Part shown: positions 55,567 to 64,000 of the stretch, piece by piece
How positions within the stretch are numbered: position 1 is the first letter of the stretch
Layout: each line of letters starts with the position of its first letter
NCBI RefSeq assembly: GCF_001653565.1
Contig: NZ_LYPB01000069.1
Coordinates: 248,001 to 312,000 of the forward strand
From: Paenibacillus oryzisoli
GTDB taxonomy: Bacteria > Bacillota > Bacilli > Paenibacillales > NBRC-103111
Length of the DNA: 64,000 nucleotides
Direction of reading: 5' to 3'
Notes under the pieces: model-generated
What the model was told of the DNA's origin: nothing
The model's database searches: none
The model's input: the letters and a program-made list of their open reading frames with translations, nothing else
Made by a program: the position numbers and the translations under genes

Positions 55567-55573
55567 CTATACT
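55565..55573 (+). promoter_or_regulatory. Extended -10 promoter of the cupin-AraC regulator
   Basis: TG-C-TATACT is an extended -10 element about 40 bases upstream of the ATG at 55612. No -35 is found at 16-18 bases. The inverted-repeat arm ends in this element, which suggests autorepression. Confidence 0.5.
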
Positions 55574-55611
55574 AAGTACAAACATCCTAACTCCTCGTAA
55601 AGGTGAACTTA

Positions 55612-56553
55612 ATGAGTCTATTGCATCCACGTCATCCGCATGAAATATCCTTTTTAGGCGTCCAACCTTATCAAACAATGCTTAGTGGAAACCTAACGCT
55701 TAATGATGCTGCCCTTGAAATTATTGATCTTCTCCTAGAAATACCTGCGGGATTCGCTCAGTGCCCACCGCACCTCCACACGTGGTATGAGCTCAATTAT
55801 GTGTTTGAGGGGCATATGCAAACGAGCTTCGGGGGATCGTTGTTGGATATTCACGCTGGTGAGTTTTTCCTCATCCCTCCGGGTACGGAACATGCTCATA
55901 CCTATGAACCCCATGATCCACATAAGGGGGTATGCTTAAGATGGAAGGTGGATCGTAAGTCGGAGGATACCCCTGCGAATACTTTCTCAACATACGAACA
56001 GCTCCATGTATTATCGAATTGGAAGCCGGGCGTTTACGCTGATGAGTTTGGACTAGGTCAACTTCTGATGACATGCTTTGAAAAAGCTAAGGGGAGCGGC
56101 TCTTCCATTGCTGCTTTGCTGCAAATTGTGCAAGTCATTCTCGCAATAACGGAGCTGTCTCCAGAAAGAAAGCGGTGGATTGAAACCGAAACCAATTCTG
56201 ATCACGCTCTGCTCCGTAAGGTTGAAATCTATTTAAATGATGATCAAAGTTATGAGGTGGACGTCCATCGACTGGCTGCATCCCTACATATGAGCTATGG
56301 TCATTTGGCCCGAAAATACAAAAAATTAAGCGGTCATACCATCATGGATCGTATGAGTCAAATTCGTTTGGAACGCTCGCTAGAATTGCTACGATGCACG
56401 GATCAGCCCATACAAGAAATTGCCTATATAACAGGGCTATCAAGTTTATCGTATTACAGTCGTTTATTTAAAAAGAAATACGGGATGAGTCCGAAAGAAT
56501 ATCGAGACAGCGGTAAAGAAAAAGGGGCTGTCCCACTGCCGCATCGCATTTAA
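55612..56553 (+). CDS. Cupin-AraC family transcriptional regulator
   Basis: A 313-residue cytoplasmic regulator. The N-terminal cupin fold (about 25-130) shows 'CPPHLHTWYELNYVFEGHMQ' and 'GEFFLIPPGTEHAHTY', a sugar-binding type of pocket. The C-terminal AraC double helix-turn-helix (about 200-300) runs from 'VDVHRLAASLHMSYGHL' to 'LFKKKYGMSPKEYR'. The ATG at 55612 follows AAAGGTGA; a GTG at 55603 overlaps that site. It is divergent from the GH38 gene and convergent to the mannosidase operon, so its target is probably the GH38 gene and perhaps the whole mannoside block. Confidence 0.9.
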   Translation: MSLLHPRHPHEISFLGVQPYQTMLSGNLTLNDAALEIIDLLLEIPAGFAQCPPHLHTWYELNYVFEGHMQTSFGGSLLDIHAGEFFLIPPGTEHAHTYEPHDPHKGVCLRWKVDRKSEDTPANTFSTYEQLHVLSNWKPGVYADEFGLGQLLMTCFEKAKGSGSSIAALLQIVQVILAITELSPERKRWIETETNSDHALLRKVEIYLNDDQSYEVDVHRLAASLHMSYGHLARKYKKLSGHTIMDRMSQIRLERSLELLRCTDQPIQEIAYITGLSSLSYYSRLFKKKYGMSPKEYRDSGKEKGAVPLPHRI

Positions 56554-56603
56554 ATGTAAAAACTACAGTTAAATCGTGAAGACGTTTTATTATATATGGG
56601 TCA

Positions 56604-56658
56604 ATAACGAAAAGAGGCAGTCTCAATAAGTCTACATCGACTTTTGAAACTGCCTCTT
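56604..56658 (-). terminator. Terminator between convergent AraC regulator and mannosidase operon
   Basis: AAGAGGCAGT (56612-56621) pairs perfectly with ACTGCCTCTT (56649-56658), with further inner pairing of TCAATAAGTC and GACTTTTGA. On the minus strand CTCTTTTCGTTATT follows, a usable T-rich end; the plus side is less T-rich, so bidirectional use is possible but weaker. Confidence 0.8.
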
Positions 56659-56676
56659 ACTTATAATGGGAAATGA

Positions 56677-59406
56677 CTACCGCTGAATCCCGATCGTCAC
56701 GATTTCACAAGGACCCACCGGCAACGTCAAGCTGCCGTCTGCCGCCACGGCCAAGTGCTCGCCTTGTATTTCCAAGATCGTGCTCTTATAGAATTTCCGC
56801 TGCGGAAGTTGCGTGCTGACCTTAACCTCCGCTTGCTGGGACTTCATGTTATACCAACGAAGCAGCACATCACCTGATGCTTCGTTCATTTTCATCGAGG
56901 ATAGAGCCAGACCAGACCCTTCCCATTGGAAAGGAGCATAGGTCGAAGTAATTCGGCCGTAATGGATACCGGTTTGTGCCACTGTCCAAGGAATTTGGAA
57001 TTGGTAGGCAGCCGTATAGGCTTCAAATTGTGCATGGTCACCCGTGTGCGGGAAGATCGCCAATCGAACCGTTTGTTCACCCAGACACTGCGCCTCAGGC
57101 GTCGGGAACAAGCCCCAATCGCCGAGTTCACCAACTGCGCGCAGAAGCGTTACCGCAATCGTATTCCGCCCGTCGCGCAGAACCTCGTATTCATTCAATC
57201 CAAGATTGGCAACAACCAAGCCTGCTCCTGCTTCGCTAACATCAACGAATGCCTGTTGATGCTGGGTATTGCTTGGGTTTTCCCACTCCGCGGCTGGTGT
57301 ATTGTCGCGCTGCACAACTTCAAACATTGAATCGACATGATGCGTTTGCGCGGACAGGTCAGTTGGGAATAACATCCGTAGACGATGATCCTTCGCCTGA
57401 TTATTGAACGATGACTCGATCTCTACCCCTTGCCCGCTCCGGCTCAAGCTAACCACCGTGCGAATGCGCATCGGAATCATGCGTGTAGAACGTTGTGCTT
57501 GGCGATGCGGATAGTAGACTAAGTCACGTTGTTCAATGTCCAGCATGTCGTCGCCCGACGCAGGAATCTCCCACTCATGGACGATTTCAACGGAAGCTAG
57601 GAAAGCTGTATCTTGGAGCACACGGATTTGCGCTTGTAATCCGCTCGTTGTCAGCGGCTTTTCGCCATCGGGTTGACGGAACATGTACTCGTTGCCGATA
57701 TCTCCGGTATTCTCATATACACCCAAATCACGGTACGTGCGACCATTCTTCTTATCCGTCAGCGTGAAGGAGCCGTTATCCGCGATTTCAATCATGATTG
57801 CAGCATTTTCCATGATCCGCTCATTAGTAAACAACGAAGAATCAGCCAATTGTACTTCCTTCTTCACCCAAGCGTAAGTTTTCAAGCCTAGTGCTGGCAC
57901 TTTGTCAGCTTCGAAAGTCAATCTTACTTTTCGGCACATATACGGCTGACGGAACTTATCCTCCGGCAAATCGTATCCGAATTGCAAGCCGAGATCCTGG
58001 GTTGTGCATGGGAGAGGCTGCGAAGACGCATCTACGAGTACTCGCCCTGTGATATCCGCCGCTTTGGCAAAAGCGCTCGCTTCTTCCAGTGTATAGCCAT
58101 CTCGGAAATACAGGCGTAAAGCATCGATCTCGATGCTGACAACACCCGAGCGTTCCCAACCCGACGTATTAAATACGACTACGGGCAGAGCACTTTCGCC
58201 CGCTAGCGTAAAGTCGGACGTATCAATTGCGTCCGCAATAGCTTGCTTGCTGTCATCGATAATGGCTTCGGCAACATGTCGACTCTTATCAAAGCGAGTG
58301 ACCATTTCACGGTGCACTTCGTCCACCGAGCAGCCGCAAATGCTGTCATGCGGGTGGTTTTGCATTAAGGTTTTCCAAGCATACGTGAACAGATGGTGGG
58401 GGTACTTCTCCCCGACTTTGAGGACATGGGCGAATGCGGCAAGAGGCTCAGCCACTTTCTCCAACATCGCTTGTCCGAGTTGATTCATCTGTTTCAAGTA
58501 CACGCGCGCCGAAGCCGTATTGACGAGCGTTGACCAGCCGTCCGTCCGTTGACTGCGCAGTTCGCCTTTGACCGTCGAAAGCTCCTGCTTCCCTGAACGC
58601 TGAACGGCCGCCAAGTAATCGTTAAAATTCGAATGGACAAAAGTTGTATCCGGAAAAAGCTCGCTCGCAGCCTGAATTGCTTCCGGCAGATCCTGCTGAA
58701 CAGGCTGATGATCGCAGCCATTCATGAAGAGCAATTCGCCAGTCGAGGCATATTTCTCCGCGTCCGCCAATTTGCGTTCCCAATAAGCCTTGGCTTCTTC
58801 CTTATCCACTGGGATCTCATTGCCGTTCGAATACCAGTTGGCAAAGAGAATACCTAACACCTGGGAACCATCTGGCCCCTCCCAAATCAACTCCGAGAAG
58901 GAGGATTCAAAATCACCATCGGATACGGTGTTGTTGAATCCTGTCGGTTTCACGCCTCGACCGAATAGAGCATTCGTAATACCAGACTGCTGCATCAATT
59001 GCGGTGTCTGCCCGACTAGGCCGAACGTATCGGGAAAATAACCGATTTTGGAAACATCGCCATACGCTTTTGCATCCTGATGCCCAATCTGCATATTGCG
59101 CACATTGGCTTCGCCGCTCGTCAGGAAGGCATCCTGCAAAATATACCAAGGCCCGATAAGAATGCGGCCATCCTTAATGAATTGAGTTAAGCGATCTTTC
59201 TGCTCGGGTCTAACCTGCAAATAATCTTCCAGAATAATCGTCTGACCATCGAGAAAGAAACTGCGATAGCTCTCATCTTCATCCATTTTATCTAATAACG
59301 TATCTACTAGTTTAACTAGACGCACGTGGTGCTTCTCATAAGGTAGGTACCACTCCCGATCCCAATGGGTATGGGAAATGATATGAGCCGTTCGCTTCGT
59401 ACTCAT
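56677..59406 (-). CDS. GH38 alpha-mannosidase (MngB-like)
   Basis: A 909-residue cytoplasmic enzyme. The zinc motif 'IISHTHWDREWY' gives His14 and Asp16, and the nucleophile is Asp126 in 'GYFPDTFGLVGQTPQL'. 'LMQNHPHDSICGCSVDEVH' carries the further metal-binding His. The long C-terminal beta-domain ends in 'GPCEIVTIGIQR'. AAAGGAG stands seven bases before the ATG. It is the last gene of the operon permease-GH125-clan GH-A enzyme-GH38, three bases after the preceding stop. Bacterial GH38 enzymes of this kind remove alpha-1,3/1,2 or 2-O-glyceryl mannosides; with GH125 present, alpha-mannosidic oligosaccharides are the likely substrate. Confidence 0.92.
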   Translation of the reverse strand: MSTKRTAHIISHTHWDREWYLPYEKHHVRLVKLVDTLLDKMDEDESYRSFFLDGQTIILEDYLQVRPEQKDRLTQFIKDGRILIGPWYILQDAFLTSGEANVRNMQIGHQDAKAYGDVSKIGYFPDTFGLVGQTPQLMQQSGITNALFGRGVKPTGFNNTVSDGDFESSFSELIWEGPDGSQVLGILFANWYSNGNEIPVDKEEAKAYWERKLADAEKYASTGELLFMNGCDHQPVQQDLPEAIQAASELFPDTTFVHSNFNDYLAAVQRSGKQELSTVKGELRSQRTDGWSTLVNTASARVYLKQMNQLGQAMLEKVAEPLAAFAHVLKVGEKYPHHLFTYAWKTLMQNHPHDSICGCSVDEVHREMVTRFDKSRHVAEAIIDDSKQAIADAIDTSDFTLAGESALPVVVFNTSGWERSGVVSIEIDALRLYFRDGYTLEEASAFAKAADITGRVLVDASSQPLPCTTQDLGLQFGYDLPEDKFRQPYMCRKVRLTFEADKVPALGLKTYAWVKKEVQLADSSLFTNERIMENAAIMIEIADNGSFTLTDKKNGRTYRDLGVYENTGDIGNEYMFRQPDGEKPLTTSGLQAQIRVLQDTAFLASVEIVHEWEIPASGDDMLDIEQRDLVYYPHRQAQRSTRMIPMRIRTVVSLSRSGQGVEIESSFNNQAKDHRLRMLFPTDLSAQTHHVDSMFEVVQRDNTPAAEWENPSNTQHQQAFVDVSEAGAGLVVANLGLNEYEVLRDGRNTIAVTLLRAVGELGDWGLFPTPEAQCLGEQTVRLAIFPHTGDHAQFEAYTAAYQFQIPWTVAQTGIHYGRITSTYAPFQWEGSGLALSSMKMNEASGDVLLRWYNMKSQQAEVKVSTQLPQRKFYKSTILEIQGEHLAVAADGSLTLPVGPCEIVTIGIQR

Positions 59407-59409
59407 GGG

Positions 59410-62400
59410 TTAGCTCCTTTCAATATGGACTTCATCTGGGCGGTAAATGGAAATCACTTGCCCCTGTTTATCTGCAGCAAAGAGCACGGAACGCTCTTTC
59501 TCCAATGTAAAGGCATACGTAGCATCACTATCGGTGTCCCGAACTTTGACAGCCACATCCCAGGCAAATTCTGAGACAAAGACATACAAGAAACCGTCCT
59601 TGAAGCTCAGTTTTCTTCCGTAAATACCCGGGATATCGCCTTCAAGCCACTCCAATCCGCTGCTGCACTCGGCAGCATTCACGGCATAACGGTAAAGTGT
59701 CGCTACGGTGTCCATCCGATCGTTTATTTCGACTGGCAGCGGGCTCCAAATCAATCGGCCATTGCCCAAAGGAAGATCGACAACACGATCCCCATGAACG
59801 CCTGTCTTCGTTTCCGAACTTCCAACACGTACTTCTTTTAACGTTTCGGCAATTCGGCGCCGACTATAGGAGACATGCAGTGAAGTGCCTTCCAGGTCAA
59901 GCATTTCTTCTCGACGTACATTGTGAAGTTCTGCTTCACCAAGCTCATCGACGAGACGCGGCTTGTGCTTCCAGTACGCGTCAAGGGAGATTGGGCCTGT
60001 TGCCAATAATGTCGCACCTGTGCGCTTCACATTATCAATCAACTTCACCCAAGCTCCTTCATCCAAATTATGTGCGCTTGGGAGTATAATCAGCTTCGCA
60101 GGTTGCCCCTCCAGATGATATTCCGAAGCTGCGCGGAACGGCAGCTTCATCTCGTATGACAGCACACGCGTCATGGCCGTCGTGGCATCGAATGCCAGTT
60201 TCCGATTGGAAAAATCGTTGGAGTAAGGGAATACAGCTACAATGTCTTCCAGCTCCCGCTCCTGGAATAGGTCTCTGATCTCGCCCATGAAGCGGCCGAA
60301 ATCATAGGAAACATCCGCTTCCGGTTTCTCTGTGCCATCAGCACGAAGCGCTCCAATGTGAGACTCGTTCGCATTGTCCATATAGAAATTGGTGTTCCAA
60401 ATCCAATGAATGGCTCCTGCGCCCCCCGTTGCAAAGGCGTAAGCATATTTGCGCTCCAGCATACTGCGCAGCTCGTTCTCCGAACGTTTCGCACGTCCAT
60501 CCGGGGTCTCGACATACATAATGCCCGTCTCTTGAATCACATTCGGTTTATGGGCTGTTTTGGCAAAGATGCCATCCCAAACAAGGTTATCGTTCAGCCA
60601 CCACGAATGGACGGTGGTGTAATCTACCGCTTCTTCGTAGAAAAGCGGTGAAGGCCGCTGCGCGCCAAGAGCTTCATCTTGACCAACTACAACAAGATGC
60701 CCAGGAACGATGTCTTTGATAGTATCGTATAGTTGTTTGGCCCACTGGTTGTGCATCTCCATCGAGAATAAGCAGTAATCCAGCCAACGTGTCCCTTTTT
60801 TCGCCCGGTGCATGTCTTGCACATCGAAATTGATATCAGACGCTTCGGGAATTACGGCTGCTTCATACGTCGGAAGCTGCGCAGGCGTCATATTCCAGCG
60901 TTCTTGCAGTTCTTCGATGCGCTCATGCCGCTGCTTAAGCCACGTAATGAAAGCTTTCCTCTCATACTTATCCCGACTGGAACGAGGTCCATCCGAGAAT
61001 ATTTGAGCGGGATCGAACATCGATGGCTCGTTAATCAGGTCCCAATCCACATGAGTCGTCGCCACATGTCGGGAAACGATGGAGCGGATAAACCGCTTCT
61101 GCGCTTCCACACTTTGCGGATCGAGATAGGGATTCTCCCCTTCCCAAGTTTCAGGTGTGAAGGAGAAGAAGGTAAACGTTACCTGTAGATCATGTTTTTT
61201 GGCTGTCAGGAGGAAGGCATCGATTGCTCTCAATACTTCTTCCGAAGCATGGCCATCAACCTGCATGATATTACGATAAGCGGTCCAAATCCCCGTACGA
61301 ATCCAGTTAATGCCTGCTTTGGCCATTTGGGCCATATCCCGATCCCAGACATCGCTATTCGGCAGGAATAGGAATTTGCGAGCCACATCGGACGTCATGT
61401 ACGTCATGCCAACTACGGGAAGCGGACGACCATCCTTGATGAAATAATCGCGTCCGCAAGTAATGGGCTGACCTTCTGCAAGAAGCCCCGCGTCGTGCCC
61501 CCAGAATCCTTGGCGAAGTATGCGCTGTTCGCCATCCTCGGAGATTGCCGTACACGTTACGCGATACAAACCACGCTGTATTTCAAGCGGTACAGGAATG
61601 CGCAACACGTTGAATTCTTTGTTAACTTGAGCGGTGAGACGATGCGTCCAAGCATCTTGCATACCCTTCTCATGCTCGACACGAAGATCCAGTGTCCACG
61701 CTTTAGTGCCATCGTTATCTCCGATTAGCTGCGTTTGAATTGTAAGCATCGCGTGCTCACCAGGTTCATAGCTGGCATAATTCGGCTTGATCCACAGCTC
61801 TGTCACACCGCTCGCACAGAATCTCGCCCATTGGACCAATTTCTGCGCGCCGCCTTCGCTCCAAAATGAGGGACTCAGCGGCACATTAACGAACATCCAG
61901 CGCGAACCGATAAACGCACCGCGCGAATTTTCCCATAGGACGACAGGAGCCGCTATTTCGCGTCCTCTCTTGCCAATGCTTTTCAGAAGCGGATAAATCT
62001 GTGTGCTCATCGTACCCGAAGCACCCATCTGATGAGGCAAATCACTGTCTCGCGTCGTATGCGGCACCATATTCCAAGTATCGGCAAGCGCGAATAAGGA
62101 TTCTTGCCCTTCCAGCAGCGGTAAAGTTTCCGACGTGGAATAAGAGCGGAATTGCTTATCTTCAACCCGCAGTATCTCATGAATATGCAGCTGCTGGTGA
62201 TAGCCCGTCTGCTCCGACTCCACATGCCAATTCTCATTTTCCCAGCGAACAGGATGCTTGAAGGCTGCGCCGCCAATACTCAGCAGGCCGCCACCGCGCT
62301 GCAAGAACGCCAGAATGTCTGTCCACGCCTCTTTCGGAAAATACGGCGCATGCAAATTGACGAAACATCCGTGGGGAGCTGATCGCAGTGCCTCTCCAAG

Positions 62401-62514
62401 CTCATGGACACCAACGACAATTGCTCCTTGCGCCGTCAACTGCTCGATGGGCACATCGCTCCACGTACTGCTCGGGAATCCGGGTTCATGGAATATAAGG
62501 ACCGGACGACTCAT
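59410..62514 (-). CDS. Clan GH-A glycoside hydrolase of unclear family in mannoside operon
   Basis: A 1034-residue protein without a signal peptide. The ATG at 62514 overlaps the GH125 stop by four bases, and GAAGGATGG precedes it. Regions: N-terminal flavodoxin-like or glutamine-amidotransferase-like fold (about 1-120, 'GGGLLSIGG'); a beta-sandwich; a TIM barrel (about 370-720) with acid/base Glu496 in 'WDLINEPSMFD' and nucleophile Glu662 in 'VIQETGIMY'; a second amidotransferase-like fold ('LIILPSAHNLDEGAWVKL') as in the GH42 trimerisation domain; a C-terminal beta-domain. The general plan resembles GH42 and GH164. With GH125 and GH38 neighbours, a beta-mannosidase or beta-galactosidase acting on N-glycan cores would fit; this is inference. 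Confidence 0.75.
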   Translation of the reverse strand: MSRPVLIFHEPGFPSSTWSDVPIEQLTAQGAIVVGVHELGEALRSAPHGCFVNLHAPYFPKEAWTDILAFLQRGGGLLSIGGAAFKHPVRWENENWHVESEQTGYHQQLHIHEILRVEDKQFRSYSTSETLPLLEGQESLFALADTWNMVPHTTRDSDLPHQMGASGTMSTQIYPLLKSIGKRGREIAAPVVLWENSRGAFIGSRWMFVNVPLSPSFWSEGGAQKLVQWARFCASGVTELWIKPNYASYEPGEHAMLTIQTQLIGDNDGTKAWTLDLRVEHEKGMQDAWTHRLTAQVNKEFNVLRIPVPLEIQRGLYRVTCTAISEDGEQRILRQGFWGHDAGLLAEGQPITCGRDYFIKDGRPLPVVGMTYMTSDVARKFLFLPNSDVWDRDMAQMAKAGINWIRTGIWTAYRNIMQVDGHASEEVLRAIDAFLLTAKKHDLQVTFTFFSFTPETWEGENPYLDPQSVEAQKRFIRSIVSRHVATTHVDWDLINEPSMFDPAQIFSDGPRSSRDKYERKAFITWLKQRHERIEELQERWNMTPAQLPTYEAAVIPEASDINFDVQDMHRAKKGTRWLDYCLFSMEMHNQWAKQLYDTIKDIVPGHLVVVGQDEALGAQRPSPLFYEEAVDYTTVHSWWLNDNLVWDGIFAKTAHKPNVIQETGIMYVETPDGRAKRSENELRSMLERKYAYAFATGGAGAIHWIWNTNFYMDNANESHIGALRADGTEKPEADVSYDFGRFMGEIRDLFQERELEDIVAVFPYSNDFSNRKLAFDATTAMTRVLSYEMKLPFRAASEYHLEGQPAKLIILPSAHNLDEGAWVKLIDNVKRTGATLLATGPISLDAYWKHKPRLVDELGEAELHNVRREEMLDLEGTSLHVSYSRRRIAETLKEVRVGSSETKTGVHGDRVVDLPLGNGRLIWSPLPVEINDRMDTVATLYRYAVNAAECSSGLEWLEGDIPGIYGRKLSFKDGFLYVFVSEFAWDVAVKVRDTDSDATYAFTLEKERSVLFAADKQGQVISIYRPDEVHIERS

Positions 62515-63830
62515 AGAAGACCATCCTTCATAGCTTGATAAACCAATTGAGAGAACAGGCTGTTCGACCATGCAAACCATTTGCGTGTAAAAATGGTTGG
62601 ATCATCAACGTGAAAACCTTCATGCATGAATCCCGTATCCGCATCTGTCGCCTCCAGCATCGCGATCATCTCTAGCTTCTCTTCCGCCGTCGATGCCGTA
62701 ATCCCTTGCATGGATAGAGCCATATGCCAAATGTAATCATCTGGTGTATGCGGACTTCCAATACCTCTAGCTACCTTGCCTTCAAAATAAAATGGATTCT
62801 CTTTGCTGAGCGCAAAGCGTCTTGTATTTTGATAAATAGGGTCGTCCGCGGCCACGTAGCCTAGATAAGGAATCGACATAAGTCCTGGCGTCCCGGCATC
62901 ATCCATCAGGCAGTGATTGCCGAAGCCGTCCGTTTCATACGCATAAATGGGACCAAATGTCGGATGACGATAAATCCCATACAATTGAATGCCATGATCA
63001 ATGTCTGCTTCAAGTGCTTTGAGTTGTGCCAGGAAATCCATGTCACGGAACACCCATTCCGCGAATTCTTGCATGTGGCGAAGAGCGACTACCGCGAACA
63101 TATTCGCTGGAATGTTGTAGTGAAAGTCACACGCATCGTCGCTGGAGCGGAAGCCGGACCATACCATTCCCGTATAATTCACAGGCATGCCTAAGCCATT
63201 ATTGCGCAGCGAGTCGGTCGGTATCCCATTATTACGTGTAAATCGGTAAGGCGATTTCTCGAAGTGATGCTGCTCGGTTAGGAACAACTCGTAAATCTTC
63301 ACCATCGCTGCTTTGAAGCCAGCATCAAAGATATCCGTCAATTCGGTTTCCTTCCAATACGCATACGCCAGACGCATCGAGAAACATAAGGAATCGAGCT
63401 CAAATTTACGCTCCCATACCCATGGAGACATCTCTGTCTGGTCTGCTTTGTTCCAATGCCAGTCATTGGCCGACTCATTAAACGCATTCGCATAAGGATC
63501 AATATGAATGTATTGAACATGACGTTTAATTAAACCGCTTATGATGCGTTGAAGATCCGTATCTTCTTTGGCAAAGGGCACGTAATGCATAACCTGTTCG
63601 ACAGAATCACGCAGCCAGGATGCTGGGATATCTCCCGTGATGACAAACGTAGTGCCGTCTGGCATCAGCTTCGTTGTTGTTTCTAATGTATTTGGAAAAC
63701 AATTTTTAAATAATTGCAAGAGTTTAGGACGATGTGCCAGCTTTTCTTCGGCTTCCAACAAGACATCTTGAATGGCTTGGGGCAGTTCCAGCTTAGGCAT
63801 CGGAATTTTGGGCAGTCTGAATTGTTCCAC
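62511..63830 (-). CDS. GH125 exo-alpha-1,6-mannosidase
   Basis: A 439-residue cytoplasmic enzyme of the GH125 family (formerly DUF1237), an alpha/alpha-barrel. Conserved features visible: 'TGDIPASWLRDSVEQVMHYV' near residue 70, 'GFRSSDDACDFHYNIPANMF' (Asp231 or Asp232 as candidate acid), 'GSPHTPDDYIWHMALSMQG' and 'DTGFMHEGFHVDDPTIFTRK' (Glu404 as candidate base). GTG at 63830 follows GGAGG at seven bases. In characterised members the enzyme releases mannose from non-reducing alpha-1,6 links of N-glycans. It stands 45 bases after a sugar permease and overlaps the next gene, so uptake and cleavage are co-expressed. Confidence 0.92.
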   Translation of the reverse strand: MEQFRLPKIPMPKLELPQAIQDVLLEAEEKLAHRPKLLQLFKNCFPNTLETTTKLMPDGTTFVITGDIPASWLRDSVEQVMHYVPFAKEDTDLQRIISGLIKRHVQYIHIDPYANAFNESANDWHWNKADQTEMSPWVWERKFELDSLCFSMRLAYAYWKETELTDIFDAGFKAAMVKIYELFLTEQHHFEKSPYRFTRNNGIPTDSLRNNGLGMPVNYTGMVWSGFRSSDDACDFHYNIPANMFAVVALRHMQEFAEWVFRDMDFLAQLKALEADIDHGIQLYGIYRHPTFGPIYAYETDGFGNHCLMDDAGTPGLMSIPYLGYVAADDPIYQNTRRFALSKENPFYFEGKVARGIGSPHTPDDYIWHMALSMQGITASTAEEKLEMIAMLEATDADTGFMHEGFHVDDPTIFTRKWFAWSNSLFSQLVYQAMKDGLL

Positions 63831-63875
63831 GGTAAATCCTCCACATTCTATATTCTACGAAGTTGGTTTAAGGCA

Positions 63876-64000
63876 CTACTCTTTTACAGCACCGATCGTC
63901 AAGCCTTGAATGAAGTAACGCTGGAAGAACGGATATGCGAAAATAATCGGTCCAGTCGCAAGCACGACCATCGCCATCCGTGAAGTATCCTGCGGCAGTG
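63876..64000 (-). CDS. Carbohydrate ABC permease, LplC/YtcP type, C-terminal part (cut by window edge)
   Basis: The last 41 codons before a TAG at 63876-63878 are visible. They read '...TSRMAMVVLATGPIIFAYP', then 'FFQRYFIQGLTIGAVKE', the conserved last membrane span and tail of MalG/LplC-type permeases. The gene continues beyond base 64000. It is upstream of and probably co-transcribed with the GH125 gene, so it belongs to an importer for mannose-containing oligosaccharides. Confidence 0.85.
   Translation of the reverse strand, partial: LPQDTSRMAMVVLATGPIIFAYPFFQRYFIQGLTIGAVKE

Overview
The window looks like a carbohydrate-utilisation region of a Gram-positive, Paenibacillus-type soil bacterium. 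The evidence is the strong AGGAGG-type ribosome sites, the CcpA cre boxes, the lipoprotein sugar-binding proteins, the many AraC-family and YesM/YesN-type regulators, an S-layer-homology (SLH) anchored protein, and the very long multidomain secreted glycan-degrading enzymes. The assignment to Paenibacillus or a close relative is inference; no rRNA or other marker gene is present. Almost everything reads on the minus strand. The exceptions are the partial gene at the left edge, one two-component system (21011-23576) and one AraC regulator (55612-56553).

Layout: 1-396 is the tail of a type-1 sugar-binding protein. 497-3653 is a binding protein plus two permeases, with a perfect cre box upstream. 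3869-7289 is a YesMN-type two-component system with its own promoter and cre box. 7493-14970 holds a 1935-residue secreted beta-helix enzyme, ending in cohesin, FIVAR and dockerin-like modules, followed by an SLH protein that itself carries a cohesin-like domain; a perfect cre box lies upstream. 15191-20812 is a binding protein, two permeases and a GH31 enzyme. Its -10 element is overlapped by a cre box, and a divergent two-component system follows (21011-23576).

23617-33819 is a degradative block: a GH28-like beta-helix enzyme, a 2098-residue alginate-lyase-fold enzyme, a GH43 enzyme and a broken GH43-like gene. 34017-44315 holds two paralogous binding proteins, one permease pair and two membrane-bound AraC regulators. 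The promoter of the degradative block and that of the permease operon share a module with identical spacing, so they are probably one regulon. 44504-52740 is a permease pair, a binding protein and a 1568-residue heparinase II/III-type lyase.

52954-64000 is an alpha-mannoside block: a GH38 enzyme, a divergent cupin-AraC regulator, then an operon reading permease (cut by the window edge), GH125, a clan GH-A enzyme and a second GH38. It suggests use of N-glycan or alpha-mannan oligosaccharides.

The logic repeats: secreted, modular lyases and hydrolases cut polymers outside the cell, CUT1-type ABC importers bring in oligosaccharides, and cytoplasmic GH31, GH38, GH43 and GH125 enzymes finish the job under local regulators and probably CcpA. 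None of the import systems has its own ATPase gene here, so a shared MsmX-like ATPase is expected elsewhere. The most unusual feature is the neighbouring pair of SLH-cohesin protein and cohesin/dockerin-like enzyme, which may form a surface-held complex.
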